The position numbers and the translations under genes are program-made. From positions 1 through 64,000 of the forward strand of contig CAWAFH010000008.1 of assembly GCA_963781265.1 (NCBI GenBank): DNA of 64,000 nucleotides, given 5' to 3'. Source of the DNA: WHSW01 sp963781265. GTDB taxonomy: Bacteria; Actinomycetota; Thermoleophilia; Solirubrobacterales; 70-9. The notes under the pieces were generated by a model, which was given only the letters and a program-made list of their open reading frames with translations, did not search any database and had not been told where the DNA came from. Shown here one piece after another: positions 49,827 through 62,549 of this stretch. The number at the start of each line of letters is the position of its first letter. Positions within the stretch are counted from its first letter, which is position 1.

Positions 49827-51128
49827 CTACCTTCCGCTGAAAGCTTTCAATCCCGGGTAGGTGGCGCTCTCGCCGAGCTCCTCCTCGATCCGCAGCAGCT
49901 GGTTGTACTTCGCCACCCGGTCCGAGCGCGACGGCGCCCCGGTCTTGATCTGGCCCGCGCCGGTCCCGACCGCGATGTCGGCGATCGTCGTGTCCTCGGT
50001 CTCGCCGGACCGATGCGAGATCACCGCCGAGTAGCCGGCGTCCCGGGCGATCGCGATCGCCTCGAGCGTCTCGGTCAGGGTGCCGATCTGGTTGACCTTG
50101 ACGAGGATCGAGTTGGCGACCCCGGCCTCGATCCCGCGGGTCAGGCGCTCGGGGTTGGTGACGAAGAGGTCGTCGCCGACCAGCTGACAGGAGGCGCCGA
50201 GCCGCTTGGTCAGCAGGTCCCAGCCGTCCCAGTCCTCCTCCGCCATCCCGTCCTCGATCGAGATCACCGGGTAGCGCCCGGTCATCTCGGCCCAGTACGC
50301 CGCCATCTCCTCGGCGCTCAGCGCCCGGCCCTCGTGCTCGAGCACGTAGGCGCCGTCGGACTCACGGAAGATCTCGCTGGTCGCCGGGTCGAGGGCGATG
50401 TACGCGTCGGCGCCGGGCTCGTAGCCCGCCGCCTCGATGCCCTCGACGAGCACGGCGAGCGCCGCCTCGTTCGACTCGAGGTCGGGCGCGAAGCCGCCTT
50501 CGTCGCCGACCGTGGTCCCGAGCCCGCGCTCCTTCAGGGTCGCCTTCAGCGCGTGGAAGACCTCGGTCCCCATCCGCAGTCCCTCGGCGAAGCTGGCCGC
50601 GCCCGCCGGGACGACCATGAACTCCTGGAGGTCGACCGAGTTGTCGGCGTGGGCGCCGCCGTTGATCACGTTCATCATCGGCACGGGCAGCACGGTCGCC
50701 TGCTCGCGCGACAACCCGCTGAGCTCGGCGATGTAGATGTAGAGCGGCACCTCGGCCTCCACCGCCGCGGCGCGGGCGGTCGCAAGGGAGACGCCGAGGA
50801 TCGCGTTGGCGCCCAGCCGCGACTTGTTCGGGGTCCCGTCGAGCTCGCGCAGGGTCTCGTCGATCGCGACCTGATCGGTCGCCCGCGCGCCGACCAGCGC
50901 CTTCGCGATCGCATCGTTGACGTTCTCGACCGCTCGCCCGACCCCCTTGCCCGCCCACTCGGACCCGCCGTCGCGCAGCTCGGTCGCCTCGAACTCGCCG
51001 GTCGAGGCCCCCGAGGGGACCGCGGCGCGGCCGAGCGCGCCGGACTTGAGGCGCACGTCGACCTCGACCGTCGGGTTGCCCCGCGAGTCGAGTATCTGGC
51101 GCGCATGAATATGTCCGATTACGCCCAT
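49827..51128 (-). CDS. eno: enolase
   Basis: A 433-aa glycolytic enolase that interconverts 2-phosphoglycerate and phosphoenolpyruvate. AVPSGASTGEFEA, TTVGDEGGFAPDLE (catalytic Glu), metal ligands in ALDPATSEIF, SIEDGMAEEDWDGW and VGDDLFVTNP, catalytic Lys in ILVKVNQIGTLTET, and ISHRSGETED are all present. Full length. 15 bp downstream of mazG. Confidence 0.98.
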   Translation of the reverse strand: MGVIGHIHARQILDSRGNPTVEVDVRLKSGALGRAAVPSGASTGEFEATELRDGGSEWAGKGVGRAVENVNDAIAKALVGARATDQVAIDETLRELDGTPNKSRLGANAILGVSLATARAAAVEAEVPLYIYIAELSGLSREQATVLPVPMMNVINGGAHADNSVDLQEFMVVPAGAASFAEGLRMGTEVFHALKATLKERGLGTTVGDEGGFAPDLESNEAALAVLVEGIEAAGYEPGADAYIALDPATSEIFRESDGAYVLEHEGRALSAEEMAAYWAEMTGRYPVISIEDGMAEEDWDGWDLLTKRLGASCQLVGDDLFVTNPERLTRGIEAGVANSILVKVNQIGTLTETLEAIAIARDAGYSAVISHRSGETEDTTIADIAVGTGAGQIKTGAPSRSDRVAKYNQLLRIEEELGESATYPGLKAFSGR

Positions 51129-51143
51129 TCGCGGAGCGGGAGG

Positions 51144-51773
51144 CTAGTGGGTTCCGTCGCGCAGGGAGCGGTCGCGCAGCCGATCGGCGGCCGCCCTGAC
51201 CGCGAGCTCGGGATCCACACCGAGCCTGCGCGAGAGGCGCACCGCCTCGAGCAGCATCTCCCCCACCGCCGCCTCGGCCTCGTCGCGGGTCTCGCGCTCG
51301 GCGGTCCCGCCGCCGCCGGGCTCCGCCCGGCGCAGCGTCTTGCGCGCGTACAGGAGACCCGGGAGGTTCTCCGGGATGTCCGCGAACGGGTCGCCGGCGC
51401 CGCGGCCCTCGACCTCGCGCTTGATCTGATCCCAGTTGGCGAGCACCTCGCGAGCGCTCTCCGCTTCGGCCTCGCCGAACACGTGCGGGTGGCGGCGGAT
51501 CAGCTTCTCGGTGAGCTGCGCGGCGATCTGATCGAGCGAGCCCTCGCCGCGCTCCTCCAGCAGCAGCGCCAGGAAGACGACCTGGAACAGCACGTCGCCG
51601 AGCTCGTCGCGCAGCTTCGCGTCGTCGCCCTGGGCGGCGGCGTCGGCGAGCTCGTAGGCCTCCTCGACGGTGTGCGGGACGATCGAGCGCTCGTCCTGCT
51701 CGCGGTCCCAGGGGCACTCCCGCCGCAGCCGGCGGGTGATCTCGTCGAGACGCTCTAGCGCCGAGCGGTCCAG
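51144..51773 (-). CDS. mazG: MazG nucleoside triphosphate pyrophosphohydrolase, CTG start
   Basis: A house-cleaning pyrophosphatase. The N-terminal core LRRECPWDREQDERSIVPHT then VEEAYELADAAAQGDDAKLR and DELGDVLFQVVFLALLLEE carries the EExxE...ExxD metal motif. The open frame has no ATG, GTG or TTG before this core. CTG 51773, one base after the SurA-like stop, gives a 209-aa protein that fits the family length for single-domain-plus MazG. Translation may be re-initiated after the upstream stop. Confidence 0.85.
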   Translation of the reverse strand: MDRSALERLDEITRRLRRECPWDREQDERSIVPHTVEEAYELADAAAQGDDAKLRDELGDVLFQVVFLALLLEERGEGSLDQIAAQLTEKLIRRHPHVFGEAEAESAREVLANWDQIKREVEGRGAGDPFADIPENLPGLLYARKTLRRAEPGGGGTAERETRDEAEAAVGEMLLEAVRLSRRLGVDPELAVRAAADRLRDRSLRDGTH

Positions 51774-51774
51774 C

Positions 51775-53166
51775 TCAGCCGCCGGGCGGGGCAGTCTGCG
51801 GAGCGGTCTGGGGCGCCGTCTGCGGCGCCGTGCCGGGCGGGGCAGCGGTGCCGGGCACCGGGGTCAGGCCCGGGGTCGCGCCGCCGGCGGGCGCGGTCGA
51901 TCCGGTCTGCGGCCCCTGCGCGAGGCCGACGGCGGCGGGGGTCCCGAAGACCTCGTTGGAGCCTGGAGCGATCGGCCTGGTCGATGGCACCGGCGCGTCG
52001 CAGCCCTGGCTCTGGGCGACGTCCTCGGTGCACGGGTCGGGAGGCGGCTCGGCGTTGGAGCAGCGATCGATCCGGTAGCCGTCGGCGCAGAACGTGCGCG
52101 CGACCCACTTCGTCTGGAAGTCGTCCTGGAAGGCCTGCGCGATCGTCTGCTGGCGGTTGGCGACCAGGCTGGCGCGGACCTGATCGGCGACCGTCTGCGC
52201 CTGGGCCCCGGCGGTGGAGCCCTGGACCGGGTCGTCGAGCTGCTGGGTGACCCCCGGGGTCACCTTCTCGACCTCGATCACGTAGTAGCCGGCTTCACCC
52301 TGGAACGGGCCGACGATCTCGTTCTCGGTTGCGCTGAAAATCTGCTCGTCGAGCGCCTGCTCGGACTGTCCCTCGGCAACCGCGGTCCGCAGGCCGCCGG
52401 TCGACTTGGTGGCCTCGTCGATCGAGTACTTCTTCGCGACCTCTTCCCAGGTCTTGGGCGACGGGTCGGTGCCGAGGGCGTCGAGCGCGTCGTTGGCCTC
52501 GGCCTCGGTCTTGGTCAGGATGACGCGGACGTCGCGGGTCTCGGGCTGCTCGAACTGGGCGATGTTGGCGTCGTAGTAGGTCTGGACCTCGTCATCGGTG
52601 ACGGTCGGATCGCTCGGCAGGACGGCCTTCTGGATCGCGTCGGAGGCCAGCTGCAGCTGGATCCGCTGGCGCGCCTCGTCGAGCGTGAACCCGGACTGGT
52701 CGAGGAACTTCTGGAAGGCTTCCTCGGAGCCGAACTGCTGCTGCTTGATCGACTCGAGCTCGTCGTCGATCTGGCGGTCGGTGATCTCGATCCCGCGCTC
52801 GTCGGCCTCGCCGAGCACCCAGCGCGAGAGGATCAGGTCTCCCTCGGCCGAGTCGGCGAGCAGCTGATACTGCGGGTCGCCCTTCGCGGGCACGTCCTTC
52901 AGCCCCTGTCGCGCGGCCGCCTGGACGAGCGCGCGGTCGAACTCCTCCTGCGTGATCGTCCCGTTGGGGGCGTCCTCGACGACCGCGATCGCGCCGTCGG
53001 GCACCGACGGGGTGCCGATCCCGACCGCAACGCCGACGATCACGAACAGCGCCACGAACATGACCCCGAACACCACCAGGGCGAGCGTCTTGCGCGACTT
53101 CGGCGGCGGCGTCGCCTTCGCCCGCGCGGCAGCGGCGGGGTTGCCCTTCTTTCCCTGCGGACTCAC
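51775..53166 (-). CDS. SurA/PrsA-type peptidyl-prolyl isomerase, membrane-anchored
   Basis: A 463-aa extracytoplasmic foldase. Membrane anchor at residues ~27-50 (LALVVFGVMFVALFVIVGVA), a SurA-N helical domain (ITQEEFDRALVQAAARQGLK), a parvulin rotamase domain (VRVILTKTEAEANDALDAL ... STGGLRTAVAEGQSE, FQGEAGYYVIEVEKV) and a Pro/Thr-rich C-terminal tail with repeated APQT units. Its stop is directly followed by the mazG start. Confidence 0.9.
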   Translation of the reverse strand: MSPQGKKGNPAAAARAKATPPPKSRKTLALVVFGVMFVALFVIVGVAVGIGTPSVPDGAIAVVEDAPNGTITQEEFDRALVQAAARQGLKDVPAKGDPQYQLLADSAEGDLILSRWVLGEADERGIEITDRQIDDELESIKQQQFGSEEAFQKFLDQSGFTLDEARQRIQLQLASDAIQKAVLPSDPTVTDDEVQTYYDANIAQFEQPETRDVRVILTKTEAEANDALDALGTDPSPKTWEEVAKKYSIDEATKSTGGLRTAVAEGQSEQALDEQIFSATENEIVGPFQGEAGYYVIEVEKVTPGVTQQLDDPVQGSTAGAQAQTVADQVRASLVANRQQTIAQAFQDDFQTKWVARTFCADGYRIDRCSNAEPPPDPCTEDVAQSQGCDAPVPSTRPIAPGSNEVFGTPAAVGLAQGPQTGSTAPAGGATPGLTPVPGTAAPPGTAPQTAPQTAPQTAPPGG

Positions 53167-53244
53167 GAGTTCGGCAGCATAACGACCGCCGCCTAAAGCG
53201 CGGCTCAGAGGCCGAGATCCAGGCGCCGGTCGACCGTCGAGGTC

Positions 53245-56694
<3,450 letters not shown>

Positions 56695-56710
56695 GGATAG
56701 GCTCCGCCGC

Positions 56711-58858
56711 ATGGGTGGGACCAGCCGACGGATCGCCGCGCCGACGCTCTCGATCCTCGCCGCCGTCCTGCTCCTGCTGGCGGCCCTGGTCGGCTACGCG
56801 AACAGCGCGCTGTTCGACTCGAACGAGTTCGCCGACCGGGCGAGCGCCGCGCTCGACGACGAGGCCGTGCGCTCCGAGATCGCCACCCGCGTGACCGACG
56901 ACCTCGTGATCAACGCGCAGGCGGACCTGATCGCCGTGCGCCCGGTGATCGAGAGCGTGGTCGACGGCCTGGTCGGCGGCAGCGTGTTCCAGGGCCTCTT
57001 CAGCTCCGCGGTCCGCGACGTGCACCGAGCCGTCTTCGAGCAGGACCAGAACACCGTCACGCTGACGCTCGCCGATATCGGGGAGGTGCTGCGGGGAGCC
57101 GTGCAGGCCCTGCGGCCGCAGATCGCAAAGGAGATCCCCGGCAAGGTCGACGTCGAGATCGCCGACGTCGACCCGCCGGCCTGGGTCGCGGACCTGGCGC
57201 GCGCGGCGGACAACGCGGCCCTGGTCGAGGTCGTCCTGCTGCTCCTCGCGGTCGCGCTGATCGCCGTCGCGATGTGGGTGTCAACGGACCGGCGGCAGAC
57301 CGCGATGACCCTCGGGGTCGCGATCGTGATGTGCGGGGTGATCGCCGTGGTCGCCCTCGGCGTCGCGAGGACGCTCGTGCTGGCGCGCATCGACGAGGCC
57401 GGGGTGCGCGACGCCGCCGATGGCATCTGGAACGCCTTTCTCGGCGACCTGACGCGGACGCTCTACCTGTTCGCCGCGTGCGGCGGGATCATCGCCGCGG
57501 CGGCGTCGTCGCTGCTGCGCCCGGTCGACATCGCCGCACCGCTGCGCAAGGGCCTGGAGCTGTTCGCGAGGACCCCGGAACGGCGGGGATGGCGCGCTGT
57601 CCGCGCGCTCGCCCTGATCGTGGTCGGGATCCTGATCGTGGCCCGCAGCGACGCGTTCGTGAACCTGGTCGTCCTGCTGATCGGCGTCTACATCGCCTAC
57701 GCGGGCGTCTCGGAGCTGATGCGGATGATCCTGCCGGCCGACCAGGCCGAGGCGCGAGCCGATCGGGTCGCAGGCGGGCGGGCGCTCCTCGCGACGGGGG
57801 CCGCGCTCGTCGTCATCGTCATCGCGAGCGCGATCTTCGTCAGCGCCGGCGGCATCGATGAGACCCGGCGGGCCCTGCGCACGGAGGGCTGCAACGGCAG
57901 TCGCGACCTCTGCGAGCGGCCGCTCAACCAGGTCGCGTTCGCCTCGACCCACAACGCGATGTCCGCCGCGACCAATCCGGGCTGGCTGTTCGCCCAGCAG
58001 GAGCGGGGCCTGTCAGCGCAGCTCAACGAAGGCATCCGCGGTCTGTTCATCGACGCCCACTTCGGCACTCCCACGGAGAGCGGCGTCGTCAAGACCGACC
58101 TCTCCGACCTCTCCGGCCCGGAGCGCCAGGCCTACGAGGAGTCGCTCGGCCCCGAGGCGCTCGACGCCGCGCTGCGCATCCGCGACCGGATCGTCAACTC
58201 ACCGCCCACCGGCCCGCGCCAGGTCTACCTGTGCCATCGCTTCTGCGAGCTCGGGGCGCTGCCGCTGAAGAAGGCGTTCGTGGAGATCCGCGATTTCCTC
58301 GCCGCCAACCCGAGCCAGGTCGTGGTGATCGTGGTCGAGGACTACGTCCCGCCGGCGGAGATCGACTCGGCGGCGCAGGCGACCGGCCTGATCGACCACG
58401 TCTACACCGGGGCACTCGGCGAGCCGCTGCCGACGCTCCAGGACATCGTCAACACGGGCGGGACGGCGGTGATGATGTCCGAGAACAACGACGGGGGCAG
58501 CGCGGTGCCGTGGTATCACCGCGCCTACGACTCGCTGCTGCAGGAAACGCCGTACTCGTTCAAGCGCCCCGCGCAGCTGCTCGATCCGGACCAGCTGCCC
58601 GCGAGCTGCGCGGCGAATCGCGGGCCGCGCTCGGCGCCGCTGTTCTTGATCAACCACTGGATCGACACCTCGCCGGCCCCGAAGCCGTCGAACGCGGCCA
58701 AGGTGAACACGCGCCGTGCCTTGCTCGACCGGGTGCATGCCTGTGAGCGCAAGCGCGGCCTGCTCGCGAACTTCCTCTCGATCGACTTCTACCGCGAGGG
58801 CGACCTGTTCGGGGTGATCGACGAGCTCAACGCGGAGCGCGCCGCCGAGAACCCGTAG
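56711..58858 (+). CDS. membrane protein with PI-PLC X-type phosphodiesterase domain
   Basis: A 715-aa fusion. Residues 1-380 have seven membrane helices (e.g. 12-30, 171-190, 200-220, 250-268, 298-312, 316-333, 357-378); 395-715 are a PI-PLC-like catalytic domain with H414 (FASTHNAM), GIRGLFIDAHFG (441-452) and H509 (VYLCHRFCEL), the two His of phosphatidylinositol phosphodiesterases. The catalytic domain should face outside and could cleave a lipid-anchored glycan. ATG 56711 overlaps the alternative mfd start on the other strand. Confidence 0.8.
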   Translation: MGGTSRRIAAPTLSILAAVLLLLAALVGYANSALFDSNEFADRASAALDDEAVRSEIATRVTDDLVINAQADLIAVRPVIESVVDGLVGGSVFQGLFSSAVRDVHRAVFEQDQNTVTLTLADIGEVLRGAVQALRPQIAKEIPGKVDVEIADVDPPAWVADLARAADNAALVEVVLLLLAVALIAVAMWVSTDRRQTAMTLGVAIVMCGVIAVVALGVARTLVLARIDEAGVRDAADGIWNAFLGDLTRTLYLFAACGGIIAAAASSLLRPVDIAAPLRKGLELFARTPERRGWRAVRALALIVVGILIVARSDAFVNLVVLLIGVYIAYAGVSELMRMILPADQAEARADRVAGGRALLATGAALVVIVIASAIFVSAGGIDETRRALRTEGCNGSRDLCERPLNQVAFASTHNAMSAATNPGWLFAQQERGLSAQLNEGIRGLFIDAHFGTPTESGVVKTDLSDLSGPERQAYEESLGPEALDAALRIRDRIVNSPPTGPRQVYLCHRFCELGALPLKKAFVEIRDFLAANPSQVVVIVVEDYVPPAEIDSAAQATGLIDHVYTGALGEPLPTLQDIVNTGGTAVMMSENNDGGSAVPWYHRAYDSLLQETPYSFKRPAQLLDPDQLPASCAANRGPRSAPLFLINHWIDTSPAPKPSNAAKVNTRRALLDRVHACERKRGLLANFLSIDFYREGDLFGVIDELNAERAAENP

Positions 58859-58907
58859 CTGAGCCGGCACGCCCGGACGCGAAGCGGAGGACGTGGCCGG
58901 AGTTGTT

Positions 58908-59636
58908 CTATTCGCGGTAGGGCAGCCCGGGGCCCGAGCGCGCCCAGTCGACCTGGCCCTCGCCCTCGATCCGGGAGCGCTCCTCGACCTCGTCCCATTC
59001 GTGCAGCATCCGCTTGAGCTTCGCGACCGCCTCCGGCGGGTGCTCGGCGACCTGCATCGCGAGCTGCAGCGCCGCCTCCTCGGTGCGCGGAGCCGAGACG
59101 ACCTTGTGCACGAGCCCCCAGCGGTAGGCGACGTCGACGTCGACCTCCTTCGCGGTCAGCAACAGGTACTTGGCGACCGACAGCCCGCACAGGGTGACCA
59201 GCCGCGCGGGCCCGACCGGGACGCCGAGCGCGGCCCCGGGGAAGCGCAGCCGCAGGTTCGAGCCGCCCACCCGCAGGTCGCAGGCGACCGCGATCTCGGC
59301 CCCGCCGCCGACGCAGGCTCCGTGGCAGGCCGCGACCGTCGGCTTCGGGAAGGCGGTCAGCTCGTCGTAGAGCGCCGCGAACAGCTGCATCCGGCGGACG
59401 CTGCCCTCCTGGTCGAGCTCCTCGCGCACGTCGGCGCCGGCCGAGAGCCCCATGTGGTCGGTCGACGACAGCACGAGGACCCGCACCTCGTCGTCGGCGC
59501 GCGCGGCCTCGAGGTGGGCGAGCAGCTCCTCGAGCATCGCGGTGTTGATCGCGTTGCGCGCCTTGGGGCGGTCGAGGCGCAGCAACGCGACCCGATCGGC
59601 GACGTCGTAGGTGGTCAGCGGCTCAGTCGTCGTCAT
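58908..59636 (-). CDS. enoyl-CoA hydratase/isomerase family protein
   Basis: About 242 aa of the crotonase fold: RVALLRLDRPKARNAINTAM, LSAGADVREEL and HGACVGGGAEIAVACDLRVG line the oxyanion hole. The catalytic Glu pair of true hydratases is partly absent (FPGAALGVPVGPARLV), so isomerase or hydrolase activity is possible. ATG 59636 was chosen (AAAGGAT upstream). The start overlaps the end of pth by 14 bp. Confidence 0.85.
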   Translation of the reverse strand: MTTTEPLTTYDVADRVALLRLDRPKARNAINTAMLEELLAHLEAARADDEVRVLVLSSTDHMGLSAGADVREELDQEGSVRRMQLFAALYDELTAFPKPTVAACHGACVGGGAEIAVACDLRVGGSNLRLRFPGAALGVPVGPARLVTLCGLSVAKYLLLTAKEVDVDVAYRWGLVHKVVSAPRTEEAALQLAMQVAEHPPEAVAKLKRMLHEWDEVEERSRIEGEGQVDWARSGPGLPYRE

Positions 59637-60219
59637 CGGCGGCGATCCTTTCAATCAGGCGCTCGGTCTCGTCGGCCGCGGCCCCGATCAGCGCCGTCAC
59701 CTCGGCCTCGGGCTCGCTGAAGCGGCCGAGGACGTGGGCGGACACGATCTCGGGGTCGGTCGAGTCCGGGCGCCCGACACCGACCCGCACCCGCCAGAAG
59801 TCGGTCGAGCCGAACCCGTCGCGCAGGCTCTTGAGCCCGTTGTGCCCGGCCGCGCCGCCGCCGAGCTTGGTCCGGATCTCGGCGAACGGCAGGTCGATCT
59901 CGTCGTGGATCGCGATCACGCGGTCCAGCGGGATGCGCATCGCGCCGCGCGCCGGGCCGGCGGCCTTGCCGGACTCGTTCATGAACGTCTGCGGGGTGAG
60001 CAGGGCAACCCTGGGGCCGCCCGGGCGGATCCGGCCCTCGGCCAGCTCGGCGCCGTACTTGCGCCGCGGCTTCGGCAGGTCCCAGCGCTCGGCGAGCCGC
60101 TCGGCCACCCGGAAGCCGACGTTGTGGCGGGTGCGGGCGTAGCGGCTGCCCGGATTGCCCAGGCCGACGAGAAGAAAGCGATCGCCCGGCTCCTCGGAGC
60201 GGCGCCCGAACAGGCGCAG
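59623..60219 (-). CDS. pth: peptidyl-tRNA hydrolase, CTG start
   Basis: A 198-aa enzyme that releases peptides from tRNA. VGLGNPGSRYARTRHNVGF carries the catalytic His, TFMNESGKAA and GGGAAGHNGLKSL the substrate-binding Asn residues, AIHDEIDLPFAE the Asp. No ATG/GTG/TTG precedes the VGLGNPG core. CTG 60219 (LRLFGRRSEEPGDRFLLVGL) is preceded at six bases by GGAGGAG, an excellent Shine-Dalgarno, and lies three bases after the rplY stop. Confidence 0.92.
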   Translation of the reverse strand: MRLFGRRSEEPGDRFLLVGLGNPGSRYARTRHNVGFRVAERLAERWDLPKPRRKYGAELAEGRIRPGGPRVALLTPQTFMNESGKAAGPARGAMRIPLDRVIAIHDEIDLPFAEIRTKLGGGAAGHNGLKSLRDGFGSTDFWRVRVGVGRPDSTDPEIVSAHVLGRFSEPEAEVTALIGAAADETERLIERIAADDDD

Positions 60220-60222
60220 GGC

Positions 60223-60933
60223 TTACTCCTCCGAGTCGGCGGAGCCGTCGGACGAGTCGTCGCCGGACTCGGCGGCGGGCTCCTCGCCCTCGACCGGCTC
60301 GCCGTCCTCGCCGACCAGCTCGGCCTCCTCCTCGATCTCGGCCTCCGGCTCCTCCTCGACCCGCGGGGGCGAGAGGGTGGCGATCGTGATCTCGTCGGCG
60401 CTCTGGTCCTCGCCGAGGACGAACTCGACCCCCTCGGGGGCCTGGATGGCGCTGAGCTGAAGCGTGTCGTTGATCTCCATCCCGGAGACGTCGGCGGGGA
60501 TCGACTCCGGGATCTCGGTCGGCAGCGCGGAGATCGTGACCTCGTGCGTGACGTGCTCGAGGACGCCGCCCTCCTTGACCCCGGGGGCGTCGTCGGCGCC
60601 GAGCAGCTCGATCGAGACGTCGGCCTGGATCTCGACCTTCAGGTTGACCTCCTGGAGGTCCAGGTGGACGAGCTCGCCGCGGACCGGGTCGCGCTGCTGG
60701 TCCTTGACGACCGCCGGCACCGCGCTCGAACCCTCGATCTCGACGTCGATCAGCGCGCCGCCGTGGACGAGCACGTTGCGGATGTCGCGCTCGCCGACCT
60801 GGAAGGCGCGCGCCTCCGAACCGCTGCCGTAGATGACGCCGGGAACGAAGCCGTCGCGGCGCAGGCGCCGGCTCGTGCGCGAGCCGAACTCGGTTCGGGG
60901 CTGGACTTTGAGGGTCGCTCGGTCAGTGGCCAT
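60223..60933 (-). CDS. rplY: 50S ribosomal protein L25 / Ctc
   Basis: A 236-aa L25 of the long Ctc type. The 5S-rRNA-binding domain (RTEFGSRTSRRLRRDGFVPG, VIYGSGSEARAFQV, VVKDQQRDPVRGELVHLDLQ) is followed by a beta domain (LEHVTHEVTISALPTEIPES) and a strongly acidic C-terminal tail. Immediately upstream of pth, the conserved actinobacterial pair. Confidence 0.95.
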   Translation of the reverse strand: MATDRATLKVQPRTEFGSRTSRRLRRDGFVPGVIYGSGSEARAFQVGERDIRNVLVHGGALIDVEIEGSSAVPAVVKDQQRDPVRGELVHLDLQEVNLKVEIQADVSIELLGADDAPGVKEGGVLEHVTHEVTISALPTEIPESIPADVSGMEINDTLQLSAIQAPEGVEFVLGEDQSADEITIATLSPPRVEEEPEAEIEEEAELVGEDGEPVEGEEPAAESGDDSSDGSADSEE

Positions 60934-60972
60934 GCGGCGGATGAGGATAGAGAACCGGAGTCGGGCGGGCGC

Positions 60973-62451
60973 TCAGAGAGCGCAGTGGGTGCCGTCGGAG
61001 GCGACCCCGGAGGCGTCGCAGCGCATGATCGAGGGCGGCTGCCAGCCGGTGCCGTCGAGGATCCCGTCCTTCGCCGGGCCGGTGTCGTAGAGACGCCAGA
61101 TCAGCCGGAAGCCGCCCGGCGGCGCGGGGAGCCAGTTGGCGGCCTGGCCGGGATCGCTCGGTTGCGTCGCCTGGACGTAGAGGTCGAGCGAGCCGTCGGC
61201 GTTGTAGCTCAGGTCGCTGCGGTCGTTGAGGAGATACCGGTCGAACGGGTTGGCGAAGAAGAAGATCTCCGAGTCGTAGAGGGTCATCGACCAGAAGCCG
61301 CGCGCCGGCACGGGGAGCTGGTCGGCGGGCAGGTGCAGGACGTAGCGCTCCCCGCCGTTCAGCGGCGACAGGTCGGCCGCCGTCTGGGCGAAGGCGTAGA
61401 TCGCGATCTTCGGCTTGAGCGCGCCGACCCCGACCTTGTCGGTCATCGCGCGCAGGGCGTAGTCGGTGCCGTAGTGGCCGATGTCGCCGAGCAGGTAGCC
61501 GTTGTGGCGGTCGAACTCGGCGAGGAAGCGCGAGGTCAGCATCGCCTGGATCGTCGCCGGACCGTCGGTGACCGCGGCCCGCATCCCGGCCAGCGTCTCG
61601 GCGCTCAGCGACGGGTCGGTCGCCGGGTCGAGGCCCGCGCCGACCCCGATCGCCGCGATGCGGTCGAGCAGGGGCTGGTCGGCCGCAGGCGGCGGGAAGC
61701 GCTTCATCTCGCGCCCGAGCGCCGTGTAGAAGTCGAGCGGGTCCTCGCCCGGCCCGAAGCCGGGGATCGGGGCCTGGTCAGCGGTCGTGTCCACCGGCTC
61801 GAGCACCGGCGGCTTGTAGCGCTGCCCGAACCTCGCCAGCGGGGTGAGCCGGTAGGAGTTCTGGATCTTGTTGACGCGCTCGGTGTCGCCCTCGTCGCGG
61901 ATCAGGGTGCGCCCGATCAGCCAGACCCGGTTGTAGGGCGAGCGGACCTTCGTGACCCCGCGCGGCAGCTTGCCGTCGAAGTCCGGCCCGACGATCGCGA
62001 AGTCGCCGCCGTCGGAGTTCCCGGTCGCCGTGCTGATGTTGCGGAAGTTCTCGGTCCACGGCGAGACCAGCTCGAAGGCGAAGAACCGGTGCATGGCCGG
62101 GATGTGGAGGATCCGCGGCTGGCGCTTGAGGTTGAGCCAGGCGAGCGAGTAGAGGGTGTCGTGGTTGGGCGCGACGACGGTGCGGTCGGTCGGCTGGGCG
62201 AGCTTGCGGGCGTGGCTGAACCGGTTCGGCGGCGCGTTGCCCTTGCCGTCGGACTTGCTGACGCTGGTGGCCGTCCGGTAGATGCGCCCGGTGTCGACGA
62301 TCGGGATCCCGTACTCGTAGGCCTCGGCGCCGAGCGCGTAGCCGGTCTCGTAGTCGGTCGCCGCGGGCGCCGGGGTGGCCACGACGGCGAGCCCCGCGGC
62401 AACGGCGGCGAGGGCGATCGTGAGGCGCAATGCGCGGGCGGCAATCAGCAC
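60973..62451 (-). CDS. secreted DUF1254/DUF1214 domain protein
   Basis: 492 aa. GTG 62451 with GGAGGG seven bases upstream; a Sec signal peptide (LTIALAAVAAGLAVVATPAPA) follows. The N-terminal DUF1254 part has YGIPIVDTGRIYRTATSV and PNHDTLYSLAWLNL, the C-terminal DUF1214 part FWSMTLYDSEIFFFANPFDR. Family members bind or turn over unknown hydrophobic ligands in the envelope. No partner gene nearby. Confidence 0.88.
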   Translation of the reverse strand: MLIAARALRLTIALAAVAAGLAVVATPAPAATDYETGYALGAEAYEYGIPIVDTGRIYRTATSVSKSDGKGNAPPNRFSHARKLAQPTDRTVVAPNHDTLYSLAWLNLKRQPRILHIPAMHRFFAFELVSPWTENFRNISTATGNSDGGDFAIVGPDFDGKLPRGVTKVRSPYNRVWLIGRTLIRDEGDTERVNKIQNSYRLTPLARFGQRYKPPVLEPVDTTADQAPIPGFGPGEDPLDFYTALGREMKRFPPPAADQPLLDRIAAIGVGAGLDPATDPSLSAETLAGMRAAVTDGPATIQAMLTSRFLAEFDRHNGYLLGDIGHYGTDYALRAMTDKVGVGALKPKIAIYAFAQTAADLSPLNGGERYVLHLPADQLPVPARGFWSMTLYDSEIFFFANPFDRYLLNDRSDLSYNADGSLDLYVQATQPSDPGQAANWLPAPPGGFRLIWRLYDTGPAKDGILDGTGWQPPSIMRCDASGVASDGTHCAL

Positions 62452-62549
62452 GGGAAGGCCCTCCTCCTTGAGAACTCGCTTTCGACTCTATTCAAACCGG
62501 TGCTGGCGCCGAAGTAGCGCTTTACCCTGAGCGAGTGGCCGGAGACGAC

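Noticed and set aside
59611..62517. A 968-codon open frame antisense to four genes
   Set aside because: Composition is Arg/Asp/Gly/Val-rich low complexity, it opposes conserved pth and rplY, and long antisense frames are common in GC-rich DNA.
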